From the NCBI RefSeq assembly GCF_022174665.1, contig NZ_CP076562.1, forward strand, positions 374,001-438,000: a stretch of 64,000 bases of DNA. The letters run 5' to 3'. How positions within the stretch are numbered: position 1 is the stretch's first letter; each line of letters starts with the position of its first letter. The notes beneath the pieces are model-generated. The model saw only the letters and a program-made list of their open reading frames with translations. It did not search any database and was not told the DNA's origin. A program made the position numbers and the translations under genes. Shown here one piece after another: positions 25,959 through 34,659 of this stretch. Source of the stretch: Eubacterium sp. MSJ-33 (GTDB lineage Bacteria; Bacillota; Clostridia; Lachnospirales; Lachnospiraceae).

Positions 25959-26894
25959 ATGAGATTAAATGAATTCCTTGGAATCAAGTATCCGATTATT
26001 CAGGGTGGAATGGCGAATATCGCACTTGGCGAGTTTGCGGCCGCTGTCAGCAATGCCGGTGGACTCGGACTGATTGCATCCGGTGGATTTGACGCAGAGC
26101 GTATCCGTGAGGAGATTAAGAAGTGCCGTGCTTTGACAGATAAGCCGTTCGGTGTAAATCTGATGCTGATGAATCCGGATGTCGACAATATCGCGAAGAT
26201 GTTGGTCGAGGAGAAGGTAGATGTGATCACAACCGGAGCCGGAAGCCCGGAGAAATATGTGGCTGACTGGAAAGCGGTTGGCACAAAGGTGATTCCAGTT
26301 GTCAGCGGCGTGGCTCTTGCAAAGCGTATGGAGCGTATGGGTGTAGATGCCCTGATTGCGGAAGGCGGCGAGAGTGGCGGACATGTCGGTGAGATGACAA
26401 CAATGACACTTGTACCGATGGTTGTTGATGCAGTCAATATCCCGGTTATTGCAGCCGGTGGTATCGCAGATGGCAGAGGCATGGTTGCAGCATTTGCGCT
26501 TGGTGCAATCGGTGTACAGATCGGAACCGTGCTGCTTGCCAGTGAAGAGTGTCCAATTCATATCAACTACAAGGAAGCAGTCATCAAAGCAAAAGATAAC
26601 GGAACAGCAGTGACCGGTAGATCCAGTGGAGCACCGGTACGTGTAATCAAAAACCAGATGGCACGGGAATATCTGAAGATGGAAGGCAAGGGCGTTCCTA
26701 GAGAAGAGTTAGAACAGCTTACTCTTGGTTCTCTCCGTAAGGCTGTCTTAGATGGCGATACAAAGAATGGTTCCCTGATGGCTGGTCAGGTGTGCGGTCT
26801 TGTAAAGGAGATCAAGCCGGTAGCTGAGATTCTGAAGGGATTGTACGAGGATTCTCTTGCAGAGCTTGCAAAGCTTGCAAAGGAGGGAATCTAA
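25959..26894 (+). CDS. fabK: FMN-dependent enoyl-ACP reductase II
   Basis: 311 residues from the ATG at 25959, which follows GAGGAGG; an in-frame GTG at 25944 lies before that site and is rejected. NADH-dependent final reduction step of elongation, replacing FabI. TIM-barrel nitronate-monooxygenase-like fold: YPIIQGGMANIALGEFAAAV, EGGESGGHVG (about 130-139), IAAGGIADGRGM and ALGAIGVQIGT for flavin binding. Its place between fabH and fabD supports FabK over a nitronate monooxygenase. Confidence 0.94.
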   Translation: MRLNEFLGIKYPIIQGGMANIALGEFAAAVSNAGGLGLIASGGFDAERIREEIKKCRALTDKPFGVNLMLMNPDVDNIAKMLVEEKVDVITTGAGSPEKYVADWKAVGTKVIPVVSGVALAKRMERMGVDALIAEGGESGGHVGEMTTMTLVPMVVDAVNIPVIAAGGIADGRGMVAAFALGAIGVQIGTVLLASEECPIHINYKEAVIKAKDNGTAVTGRSSGAPVRVIKNQMAREYLKMEGKGVPREELEQLTLGSLRKAVLDGDTKNGSLMAGQVCGLVKEIKPVAEILKGLYEDSLAELAKLAKEGI

Positions 26895-26993
26895 TAAAAA
26901 TATGAAAAGAGGGACAAATGTTATGTCCCGCACGATCTTATAAAATATGAATCTGAATTAGTCAGAATTGTGAAAGATAAGTAGGAGGAAATT

Positions 26994-27938
26994 ATGAAAA
27001 TCGGTTTTTTATATGCTGGCCAGGGTGCACAACATGTCGGAATGGGAAAAGATCTCTATGAGGCATATCCGGAGTTCCGCGAAGTATTTGACAATGTAAA
27101 GCTGGATTTTGATGTGAAGGAGTGTTGTTTTGACGGTCCAATCGAGAAGCTTGGACAGACAAGATACACACAGCCATGTATGGTAGCCTTTGCGGTTGGC
27201 GTGACAAAGATTCTTGCAGCAAAGGGCATCGTACCGGAGATTGCAGCCGGACTTTCGCTTGGTGAGTATTCTGCACTCTATGCGGCAGGTGTATTCGAGG
27301 AACAGCAGGTAATCAATCTTGTTGCATACCGTGGTAAAGCGATGGAAGAGGCAGTTACCGGTAGAGATACCGGTATGATCGCTGTTATGAGTCTCGACCG
27401 TGATACTATTAAGGCATGCTGCAAGCAGGCTGAGGAAGAATTTGCAGACAGCGAGTTCCATATCGCTGAGGTTGCAAACTATAACACACCGGTTCAGGTA
27501 ACTGTATCCGGTGATACACCGGTTATCACAAGAGCCGGAGAGCTGATGATGGAGAAGGGTGCAAGAAGAATCGTGCCTATCGCAGTCAGCGGACCATTCC
27601 ATACATCCTTGATGAAGCCGGCGGGGGATAAACTTGCGGAGCGTTTTAAGAACGAGCATTTCGGAGAGATGAAGTTCCCGGTACTGTTTAATGCAACCGG
27701 TAAGGAGCTTGCAGCAGATAAGACAATTCCTCAGATGCTTGAGACACAGGTACAGAGCAGTGTATATTTTGAGGATTCTATCAAGTATATGATTGAGCAG
27801 GGTGTCGACACTTTCATCGAGGTTGGTCCGGGAAAGACGCTTTCCGGATTCGTGAAGAAGATCGACCGCAGCTTTGCTACGTATTCTGTAGAAGATATTG
27901 ATTCATTAAATGCGGTACTTGAAGCACTTGGGAAGTAA
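26994..27938 (+). CDS. fabD: Malonyl-CoA:ACP transacylase
   Basis: 314 residues. Loads malonyl groups onto ACP. Nucleophile Ser88 in GLSLGEYSAL, oxyanion motif YAGQGAQHVGMG near the start, His203 in VSGPFHTSLM. Strong AGGAGG site 6 nt upstream; 15 bp separate it from fabG. Confidence 0.97.
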   Translation: MKIGFLYAGQGAQHVGMGKDLYEAYPEFREVFDNVKLDFDVKECCFDGPIEKLGQTRYTQPCMVAFAVGVTKILAAKGIVPEIAAGLSLGEYSALYAAGVFEEQQVINLVAYRGKAMEEAVTGRDTGMIAVMSLDRDTIKACCKQAEEEFADSEFHIAEVANYNTPVQVTVSGDTPVITRAGELMMEKGARRIVPIAVSGPFHTSLMKPAGDKLAERFKNEHFGEMKFPVLFNATGKELAADKTIPQMLETQVQSSVYFEDSIKYMIEQGVDTFIEVGPGKTLSGFVKKIDRSFATYSVEDIDSLNAVLEALGK

Positions 27939-27953
27939 AATTGGAGGGAATCT

Positions 27954-28697
27954 ATGACATTAGAGAATAAAACAGCCATTGTCACAGGCGGCAGCCGTGG
28001 AATCGGACGTGCAATCTGTGTTGCACTTGCACAGGCAGGTGCCAATGTTGTAACGTGTTATGCACATGGCGCAGCCGGTGCGGAAGAGACGGTAAAACAG
28101 TGCGAGGCATATGGTGTAAAGGCATCTGCGATTCATGCAGATGTTGCAAATAATGAAGACGTACAGGCACTTGTTGCAAAGGTGAAGGAAGAATACGGAA
28201 GTATTGATATCTTAGTGAACAACGCAGGTATCACGAAGGATAACCTGATGTTGAAAATGACAGAGGAAGATTTCGAGCAGGTCATTGATACGAACTTAAA
28301 GGGTGCATTTTTGTGCATCAAGCATGTATCTAAGATTATGCTCAAGCAGAAGCGCGGACATATCATCAACATCAGCAGCGTGGTCGGTGTCCGTGGAAAT
28401 GCCGGACAGGTGAACTACGCATCCAGCAAGGCAGGTTTGATCGGTATGACAAAATCTGTTGCGAAGGAGATCGGTTCTCGTGGCATCACCGTAAATGCGG
28501 TGGCACCGGGATTTATTGAGACAGATATGACAGCAAAGCTTCCGGAGACGGTCGTGGAAGAGAACTTAAAGAGTATTCCGATGAAGAAGCTTGGCAAGGT
28601 AGAAGATGTTGCAAATCTTGTCCGGTTTTTAGCAAGTGATGATGCAAGTTATATTACCGGTCAGGTCATCTGTGTAGATGGCGGTATGGCAATGTAG
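27954..28697 (+). CDS. fabG: 3-oxoacyl-ACP reductase
   Basis: 247 residues, short-chain dehydrogenase. NADPH-binding TGGSRGIGRA (about 11-20), NNAG (89-92), catalytic Ser142, Tyr155 and Lys159 (YASSK), and C-terminal SYITGQVICVDGGMAM. Reduces the keto group during chain elongation. 9 bp before fabF. Confidence 0.97.
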   Translation: MTLENKTAIVTGGSRGIGRAICVALAQAGANVVTCYAHGAAGAEETVKQCEAYGVKASAIHADVANNEDVQALVAKVKEEYGSIDILVNNAGITKDNLMLKMTEEDFEQVIDTNLKGAFLCIKHVSKIMLKQKRGHIINISSVVGVRGNAGQVNYASSKAGLIGMTKSVAKEIGSRGITVNAVAPGFIETDMTAKLPETVVEENLKSIPMKKLGKVEDVANLVRFLASDDASYITGQVICVDGGMAM

Positions 28698-28706
28698 GAG
28701 GGAAAA

Positions 28707-29945
28707 ATGAGCAGAAGAGTTGTGATTACAGGTTTAGGAACTGTAAACCCTTTGGGAAATAACGTAGAGACCACATGGGAAAATGTAAAAAAAGGTGTCT
28801 GCGGAATTGATGAGATTACAAGAATTGATACGACAAACCATGCAGTGAAGCTTGCCGGAGAGGTAAAGGATCTGGATGTAACAGCCGTAATTGACAAGAA
28901 GGATGCCAGACGTATGGACCGCTATGCGCAGTACGCTGTTGTTGCGGCGGATGAGGCATTTAAACAGAGCGGACTGGATATGGAGAAGGAAGATGCGGAA
29001 CGTTGTGGAGTCATCTTCTCCAGCGGTATCGGTGGCATGGAAGTCACAGAGAAAAACTACCAGACTGGCGAGAGACGTGGTTTCGACAAGATCTCCCCAT
29101 TCTATATTCCGATGACAATCGCGAACATGGGTGCCGGAAATATCGCAATCCGTTTTGGATTTAAAGGTATCTGTACTTGCGTTGTAACTGCCTGTGCATC
29201 CGGCAATAATGCAGTTGGTGACAGCTTCCATTATATTCGTGATGGATATGCAGATGTCATGATCTGTGGCGGTTCTGAGGCAGCAATCACGGATATGGCA
29301 ATCGGTGGATTTACAGCTATGCAGGCATTGAATACTACAACCGATAAGAACCGTGCTTCGATTCCGTTTGATAAGGAACGGGCAGGTTTTGTTATGGGTG
29401 AAGGTGCAGGTGCACTTGTATTGGAGGAGTATGAGCATGCAAAGGCACGTGGTGCCCAGATCTATGGTGAGGTCGTTGGATATGGCGCAACGTGTGATGC
29501 ATACCATATCACAGCACCATGTCCGGATGGAGCAGGCGGAGCAGCGTGTATGGCAATGGCAGTAAAGGATGCAGGAATCAAGCCGGAGCAGGTTGGCTAT
29601 ATCAATGCACATGGTACATCCACACACTTAAATGATGCCGGTGAGACGATGGCAATCAAGACAACATTTGGTGAGCATGCATATAAGCTGATGGTAAGCT
29701 CTACAAAGTCTATGACCGGACATCTGCTTGGCGGTAGTGGCGCGGTAGAAGCGGTTATTACAACTCTTGCATTGCATGATGGATTTATTCCTGCAACGAT
29801 TAACTATCAGGTGCCGGATGAAGAATGTGATCTGGATATCGTTCCAAATGAAGGCAGAAACGTACAGGTAGAATATGCACTTTCAAACTCTCTTGGATTT
29901 GGTGGACACAACGCAAGTATTCTGCTGAAGAAGTTTGAGGCGTAG
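28707..29945 (+). CDS. fabF: Beta-ketoacyl-ACP synthase II
   Basis: 412 residues. Chain-elongating condensing enzyme. Catalytic Cys163 in VTACASGNNA, His302 in NAHGTSTHLND, His339 in SMTGHLLGGSGA. Same strand and tight spacing as the rest of the block. Confidence 0.97.
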   Translation: MSRRVVITGLGTVNPLGNNVETTWENVKKGVCGIDEITRIDTTNHAVKLAGEVKDLDVTAVIDKKDARRMDRYAQYAVVAADEAFKQSGLDMEKEDAERCGVIFSSGIGGMEVTEKNYQTGERRGFDKISPFYIPMTIANMGAGNIAIRFGFKGICTCVVTACASGNNAVGDSFHYIRDGYADVMICGGSEAAITDMAIGGFTAMQALNTTTDKNRASIPFDKERAGFVMGEGAGALVLEEYEHAKARGAQIYGEVVGYGATCDAYHITAPCPDGAGGAACMAMAVKDAGIKPEQVGYINAHGTSTHLNDAGETMAIKTTFGEHAYKLMVSSTKSMTGHLLGGSGAVEAVITTLALHDGFIPATINYQVPDEECDLDIVPNEGRNVQVEYALSNSLGFGGHNASILLKKFEA

Positions 29946-29968
29946 ATTGCAGGACAAAGGAGAAGAAG

Positions 29969-30397
29969 ATGGAATTAAATTCAAATCAGATACAGGAGAT
30001 TTTGCCACATCGTTATCCGTTCCAGTTAGTTGACCGAATCACGGATTTTGAACCGGGCAAATGGGCGAAGGGTGTGAAATGCGTATCCGTGAATGAGATG
30101 CAGTTTCTGGGACATTTTCCAACACAGCATGTTATGCCGGGCGTACTCGTGATTGAGGCACTCGCACAGGTTGGTGCGATTGCGATTTTATCTGAGGAAG
30201 AACACAAAGGAAAGACCGCATTTTTCGGTGGTATAAAGAATGCGAGATTCAAGAAACAGATTACACCAGGCGATGTAATCGAGATGGAATGTGAGATTAT
30301 AGACCAGAAGGGACCGATTGGTTCCGGAAAGGCTGTCGCAAAGGTAGATGGAAAAGTTGCAGTAACGGCAGAACTTACATTTGTCGTAGGCGCATAA
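29969..30397 (+). CDS. fabZ: 3-hydroxyacyl-ACP dehydratase
   Basis: 142 residues, hot-dog fold. ILPHRYPFQLVDRI at the N-terminus and the active-site stretch LGHFPTQHVMPGVLVIEA with His49 and Glu63. Removes water to give the enoyl-ACP reduced by FabK. Last gene of the cluster; a terminator follows 16 bp later. Confidence 0.97.
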   Translation: MELNSNQIQEILPHRYPFQLVDRITDFEPGKWAKGVKCVSVNEMQFLGHFPTQHVMPGVLVIEALAQVGAIAILSEEEHKGKTAFFGGIKNARFKKQITPGDVIEMECEIIDQKGPIGSGKAVAKVDGKVAVTAELTFVVGA

Positions 30398-30412
30398 AGC
30401 GTGTATAATAAT

Positions 30413-30440
30413 AGGGCTGTCACAGACAGCTCTATTTTTT
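30413..30440 (+). terminator. Terminator of the fatty acid operon
   Basis: AGGGCTGT (30413-30420) pairs with ACAGCTCT (one G-T wobble) around a short loop, followed by ATTTTTT. Confidence 0.8.
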
Positions 30441-30457
30441 AAGGAGTAAAATAATAG

Positions 30458-31285
30458 ATGGGAGAAAAGAAATTAACGAATCGGAGTCTTGTTCCGGTGC
30501 TTTCTGTTGCAGGTTCAGATTGTTCCGGTGGCGCCGGCATACAGGCAGATCTTAAAACGATGCTTGCAAATGACTGCTATGGTATGTCAGTCATCACTGC
30601 ATTGACTGCGCAAAACACGATGGGAGTGGCCGGTATTATGGATGTGACACCGGAGTTCCTGCGGAAACAGATTGATGCAGTGTTTTTGGATATTCCGCCG
30701 AAAGCTGTGAAGATTGGCATGGTATCGGATAAAACCCTGATAAAAACGATTGCAGAAGCAATGAATGATTGGCATGCAGAAAATATTGTTGTGGACCCGG
30801 TGATGGTTGCAACAAGCGGAAGCCGGTTGTTAAAGGAGGATGCGATTTCCTGTCTGACAGAAAGACTTCTTCCGCTTGCTACACTGATTACACCGAATAT
30901 CCCGGAAGCAGAGCTGCTTACCGGAATGCCGATTCAGTCCAAATCGGATATGGAACAGGCGGGAAGATGTCTGTATGACAGATTTCATTCGCAGGTGCTG
31001 ATCAAGGGTGGACATGCAGTTGAAGATGCCAGTGATGTGTTAGTTGGAAAAGAAGTGGTCTGGTTTCATGGTTTACGCATCGACAATCCAAATACACATG
31101 GAACCGGATGTACCTTATCCTCTGCGATTGCATGTGGACTAGCAAAAGGATATTCGGTTGCGCAGAGTATCGGTCATGCAAAAAGTTATCTTAGTGGAGC
31201 GCTTTCGTCGGACCTTGATCTTGGCAGAGGGAGTGGACCAATCGACCATGGATGGCAGATACAGGAAATCATCTGCTCCATATAG
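30458..31285 (+). CDS. thiD: Hydroxymethylpyrimidine/phosphomethylpyrimidine kinase
   Basis: 275 residues. Phosphorylates HMP and HMP-P for thiamine synthesis. VAGSDCSGGAGIQADLKTM (about 18-36), VVDPVMVATSG (about 110-120), LLTGMPI and the C-terminal HGTGCTLSSAIACGLAKG with the catalytic GTGC loop. ThiE, encoded 71 bp downstream, uses its product. No TPP riboswitch is visible upstream. Confidence 0.94.
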   Translation: MGEKKLTNRSLVPVLSVAGSDCSGGAGIQADLKTMLANDCYGMSVITALTAQNTMGVAGIMDVTPEFLRKQIDAVFLDIPPKAVKIGMVSDKTLIKTIAEAMNDWHAENIVVDPVMVATSGSRLLKEDAISCLTERLLPLATLITPNIPEAELLTGMPIQSKSDMEQAGRCLYDRFHSQVLIKGGHAVEDASDVLVGKEVVWFHGLRIDNPNTHGTGCTLSSAIACGLAKGYSVAQSIGHAKSYLSGALSSDLDLGRGSGPIDHGWQIQEIICSI

Positions 31286-31356
31286 ATTGTTTTGCCCCAA
31301 AATGACATGAGAATAAAAGAGAAAAGTCAGGTTAAAATCTGGAGAATAAACAGAAT

Positions 31357-32415
31357 ATGAAGATAAAAAAAGAACAGTTACAGGTCTATGCTGTAACAGA
31401 TACAAAATCAATCAGAAAAGAACGATATGCAACCCTGTATGATGCTGTGGAAGCGGCAATCAGGGGTGGAGCAACGATTGTGCAGCTGCGGGAAAAGGAA
31501 CTTTCCGAAGATGCATTTCTTGCAGAGGCAACGGAGATTAAGAAACTGACGCAGAGATATGGTGTTCCGCTTATTATCAACGATAATGTGGCACTCGCAA
31601 AAGCCTGTCAGGCAGATGGCGTACATTTGGGACAGGGCGATATGCAGGTAGAAGAGGCGCGTGCTATCCTTGGAGATGCGGCAATCATCGGTGTATCCGC
31701 ACACAATGTAGAGGAAGCGCTGCTTGCCGAAAGACAGGGTGCCGATTACCTTGGCTCCGGTTCAGTATTTGTGACAACGACAAAGAGGAATGTAACAGCA
31801 CTCCCTTTGAAGACGTTGCGGGACATCTGTCGTGCTGTGCAGATTCCGGTTGTGGCAATCGGAGGTGTCAGTGCGGAGAATATCGATCAATTAGTTGGCT
31901 GTGACGTGGCAGGTGTCGCGGTGGTATCCGCAATCTTCGCACAGGAAGAGATTGAGACAGCGACCAAAGCGCTTAAGGCACAAGTGCAGGAGATGCTTGC
32001 CAAGACAGAACAGTTTGATGTTTTATACAAGAAACTGACACCACTCTTACAAGGGAAGAAGGGTGTGCTTTTTGATATGGACGGAACACTGATTGACAGT
32101 ATGCCGATGTGGCGGACGCTGGATGTGGAATATATCGGTCGATATGGTATCTGCCCGGATACGGAGTTCCATCACCAGGTGGCAACGATGACACTTATTC
32201 AGGCGGCGCATTTTATTAAAGAACGGTTTGATATTCCGAAGACCGCAGAGGAAATCTTTGATGATTTCCAGAATATGGTAATAGAGGAATACAGGGATAC
32301 GATTCCCCTAAAGCCATATGCCCGTGAACTTGTTAAGTGGATGAAACGGGATGGCTATAAGGTGGCGGTTGCAACGGCAAACGAGATTCATTTAAGTGCG
32401 TCAATTGTAATCTGA
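31357..32415 (+). CDS. thiE: ThiE-HAD fusion, truncated in its HAD half by an IS30-family insertion
   Basis: 352 residues as it stands. Residues ~1-208 form a complete thiamine-phosphate synthase: TIVQLREKE, PLIINDNVALA, DGVHLGQGDM and VVAIGGVSAEN are present. From about residue 225 a HAD phosphatase begins (GVLFDMDGTLIDSMPMWRTL). It is cut after ...ANEIHLS; the last codons and the TGA at 32413 come from the inserted element. Frame and sequence resume at 34156, and joining them would give a 439-residue protein. The HAD half may originally have removed the phosphate from thiamine phosphate; that is inference. ThiE activity may survive. Confidence 0.85.
   Translation: MKIKKEQLQVYAVTDTKSIRKERYATLYDAVEAAIRGGATIVQLREKELSEDAFLAEATEIKKLTQRYGVPLIINDNVALAKACQADGVHLGQGDMQVEEARAILGDAAIIGVSAHNVEEALLAERQGADYLGSGSVFVTTTKRNVTALPLKTLRDICRAVQIPVVAIGGVSAENIDQLVGCDVAGVAVVSAIFAQEEIETATKALKAQVQEMLAKTEQFDVLYKKLTPLLQGKKGVLFDMDGTLIDSMPMWRTLDVEYIGRYGICPDTEFHHQVATMTLIQAAHFIKERFDIPKTAEEIFDDFQNMVIEEYRDTIPLKPYARELVKWMKRDGYKVAVATANEIHLSASIVI
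32386..32398. repeat. 13-bp target-site duplication, left copy
   Basis: ATTCATTTAAGTG, identical to 34156-34168. It is part of the HAD coding sequence and marks the left border of the inserted element. Confidence 0.85.
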
Positions 32416-32464
32416 GATTCCATACCCGCCATCTCAGACTTCTTTAAAAGTTAATAGTAATAAG

Positions 32465-32495
32465 TGTAAAGGAAGGGTATGGATTTTCCTTTACA
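32465..32495. repeat. Inverted repeat inside the IS left end
   Basis: TGTAAAGGAA (32465-32474) pairs perfectly with TTCCTTTACA (32486-32495). The right arm region also resembles the right-end 20-bp repeats (GGATTTTC-TTTACAAA). Possible transposase or host-factor site. Confidence 0.5.
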
Positions 32496-32500
32496 AATTC

Positions 32501-32532
32501 AAGAGACTGACTGGATTGTTGGTCTCTTTTTT
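32501..32532 (+). terminator. Terminator just inside the IS left end
   Basis: AAGAGAC (32501-32507) pairs with GTCTCTT (32522-32528), then a run of T. It would stop transcription entering from thiE and so limit transposase expression. Confidence 0.65.
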
Positions 32533-32570
32533 GTTATGCTTTGATTTCTGGCGGCTGGAAAGGAGCTACC

Positions 32571-33866
32571 ATGTCAAAGTTTTTAACATATGAAGATCGA
32601 TTAGTTATTGCACAACTCCTTCAGGAGAATGTCTCTTTTGGAGTTATAGGAAAGAAGTTAGGCAAGGATCGTACCACGATTGCAAAGGAAATAAAAAAGC
32701 ATTCCTATGATAAGAAAAGTGGTCGCCCAGGATATCCTTACAATCCATGTAAACATCGCAGTACATGCAAAGCTAAAAAGCTGTGCGGAAACAGTTGTAC
32801 GCATCAATCAGCGTATAAATGCAGTCTGTGTTCCGAGTGTACATTACATTGTCCGGATTTTGCAGAGGATATCTGCTCCGTTAAAACCAAACCTCCATAT
32901 GTATGTAATGGTTGTAGCCAGCTTCCCCAATGTACCTTGTTAAAACGCATTTATGGCCCGGCAGATGCTCATGAAATGGCACATCAGTCTATTTCGGAAT
33001 CCAGGACAGGTATTTTATCCAATGAGGATGATATAGCAAGAATCAACGGAATCATCAGCCCCTTGGTTAAAAATGGACAGTCTCTTCATCAGATTTATAT
33101 AGAGCATGTTGATGAAATCATGTGCAGTGAAAAAACATTGTATAACTATGTTGATGCCCAGCTTTTTGATATCCGTAACATTGATCTGCCTCGTAAAGTA
33201 AAGTATCGCCCGCGATACAAACAGCCTGAATTCAAGGTAGACAGAGGATGTCGTATTGGTAGAAGCTATACTGATTTCCAGAAGTTTCTTGAAGCAAAGC
33301 CGGAGTCTGCTGTTGTACAGATGGATAGTGTTATCGGACGTGTGGGAGGCAAATGCCTGCTTACTATACATTTCGTTGAAACAAGTTTAATGCTTGCATT
33401 TCTGCGAGATTCAAATACTTCAGCATCTGTCATACAGATTATAAATCTGTTGGATAAAGTCCTTGGAAATGAAGATTTTTCACGGTTGTTTCCGGTTATT
33501 CTTACGGATAATGGAAGTGAGTTTTCAAATCCAAAAGCAATTGAAAAACGAGATACGATTCCATGCAGCAGAACGAATGTATTTTACTGCGATCCAAGTG
33601 CACCTTACCAAAAGGGAGCCTGTGAAGTGAATCATGAGCTGATACGTCGTATCCTGCCAAAGGGAAGCAGCTTTGATGATTTGACACAGAAGGATATTTT
33701 TCTGATGATGGATCATATCAATTCTTATAAAAGAAAAAAGCTGAACAACCGTAGCCCATACGAAACGTTCAGCTTTTATTACGGAGAAGATATACTTAAG
33801 AAACTTGGATGTAAACCGGTTGCCGCCGAAAACATCATCTTAAAGCCTAAACTTCTCAAAAAGTAA
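32571..33866 (+). CDS. IS30-family transposase
   Basis: 431 residues from the ATG at 32571 (AAAGGAG site 6 nt upstream; an upstream in-frame TTG is rejected). N-terminal helix-turn-helix YEDRLVIAQLLQENVSFGVI and KDRTTIAKEIKKH, a cysteine-rich segment (about residues 58-120, at least 14 Cys) likely binding zinc, and a DDE core: QMDSVIG (Asp ~247), ILTDNGSEF (Asp ~309) and KGACEVNHELIRRILPKG (Glu ~351). Cuts and joins the element ends. Confidence 0.93.
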   Translation: MSKFLTYEDRLVIAQLLQENVSFGVIGKKLGKDRTTIAKEIKKHSYDKKSGRPGYPYNPCKHRSTCKAKKLCGNSCTHQSAYKCSLCSECTLHCPDFAEDICSVKTKPPYVCNGCSQLPQCTLLKRIYGPADAHEMAHQSISESRTGILSNEDDIARINGIISPLVKNGQSLHQIYIEHVDEIMCSEKTLYNYVDAQLFDIRNIDLPRKVKYRPRYKQPEFKVDRGCRIGRSYTDFQKFLEAKPESAVVQMDSVIGRVGGKCLLTIHFVETSLMLAFLRDSNTSASVIQIINLLDKVLGNEDFSRLFPVILTDNGSEFSNPKAIEKRDTIPCSRTNVFYCDPSAPYQKGACEVNHELIRRILPKGSSFDDLTQKDIFLMMDHINSYKRKKLNNRSPYETFSFYYGEDILKKLGCKPVAAENIILKPKLLKK

Positions 33867-34030
33867 CAGATAAATTTGCAAAGTGCCGCCAGAACAAAGA
33901 CAGCAGAATGACTTCAAAACAGGGATGGATTCTCCGAATACAAAAATTTCGAGCGGGAATTGATCTCTTATTGTCGTGTGCAAATTTATTGCTGAACATA
34001 TTATAACATGTCAATGTACAAATGAAAATC

Positions 34031-34150
34031 CGGGAAATTCGCTTACAAAACGGGATTTTCGTTTACAAAGTGGGAATCTCGTTTACAAAATGAGATTTTC
34101 ATTTACAAAGAGGGACTCTTGCGTTACAAACGGGACTCTCGTTCTACATT
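34031..34150. repeat. Six direct 20-bp iterons at the IS right end
   Basis: Six contiguous 20-bp units, each of pattern (C/T/A)GGGA-N3-TC-G-TTTACAAA. The third, reversed, reads TTTGTAAACGAGATTCCC and matches the left terminal repeat TTGTAATCTGAGATTCC closely. The last unit is part of the right terminal repeat itself. No copies in this register occur at the left end. Confidence 0.85.
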
Positions 34151-34155
34151 TCACC

Positions 34156-34446
34156 ATTCATTTAAGTGAGATGGTACTAGAACGGACCGGACTTATGGCG
34201 GATGTTGATACGATTGTCAGCTGTACGATGGCAGGAGCGAGTAAGGAATCACCGGCAGTATATGAGCTTGCCTGTGCGAATATGCAGATTGCTCCGGAAA
34301 AGTGTGTGATATTTGAGGACAGCCTGCGGGCTATGTATACAACGAAGAAAGCCGGATTCGTGACGGTTGCGGTTTATGATGATGTGGCAAAGGACAGCTG
34401 GGAAGAGATCTGCCGGATTACAGATGAACAGGTGGTGCTTGAATAA
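34156..34446 (+). pseudogene. 3' fragment of the thiE-HAD gene (HAD C-terminal half)
   Basis: Ninety-six codons and a stop that continue the HAD domain from the target duplication: HLSEMVLERTGLM, then SKESPAVYELACANM and the HAD motif IFEDSLRAMYTTKKAG. The frame is exactly that of 31357-32398, so the gene was intact before insertion. No ribosome site serves this piece; it is probably not translated alone. The following small gene overlaps its stop by 1 bp. Confidence 0.85.
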
Positions 34447-34646
34447 TGGATAAAAAGAAAAAAACAGAGATACAGACAAGTTGTGATACATGTGCATATC
34501 TGATCTATGACGATGAATATGAGGAGTATGTCTGTGACGTGAGCATGGATGAGGATGAGATTGCACGGTTGTATGGGGACAGCCATTACACCTGCCCATA
34601 TTATAAGAACGGTGACGAGTATAGGGTAGTACGTCACCAGATGTGA
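34446..34646 (+). CDS. Small cysteine-containing protein (DUF6472-like)
   Basis: 66 residues, ATG overlapping the preceding TAA. Reads as a short acidic protein with CDTC near residue 14, a further Cys about 15 residues on and a CPYY motif, a layout that suits a small zinc or metal site. I recognise it as a common small clostridial protein, probably DUF6472; function unknown. A hairpin follows. It was translationally coupled to the thiE-HAD gene before the insertion. Confidence 0.7.
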   Translation: MDKKKKTEIQTSCDTCAYLIYDDEYEEYVCDVSMDEDEIARLYGDSHYTCPYYKNGDEYRVVRHQM

Positions 34647-34659
34647 TATTCAGGCAAGC

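Larger units (their letters stand above)
32399..34155 (+). mobile_element. IS30-family insertion sequence, 1757 bp
   Basis: Bounded by 13-bp direct repeats. The left end CGTCAATTGTAATCTGAGAT and the reverse complement of the right end, GGTGAAATGTAGAACGAGAG, match at about 15 of 23 positions over 23 bp. It holds one transposase gene, an internal terminator near the left end, and six 20-bp repeats at the right end. It interrupts the thiE-HAD gene. Most IS30 elements duplicate 2-3 bp, so 13 bp is unusual, although long duplications have been reported for IS1630 of this family. Confidence 0.88.

Noticed and set aside
28734..29627. 297-codon minus-strand open frame opposite fabF
   Set aside because: Cys/Ile-rich shadow product caused by fabF codon bias; no homology.
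30398..31356. TPP riboswitch looked for before thiD and thiE
   Set aside because: No CUGAGA/thi-box pattern in either leader; the hairpin at 30413 is an ordinary terminator.
34031..34150. Six regular 20-bp repeats considered as a CRISPR array
   Set aside because: Units are contiguous with no spacers, and they match the IS terminal repeat.
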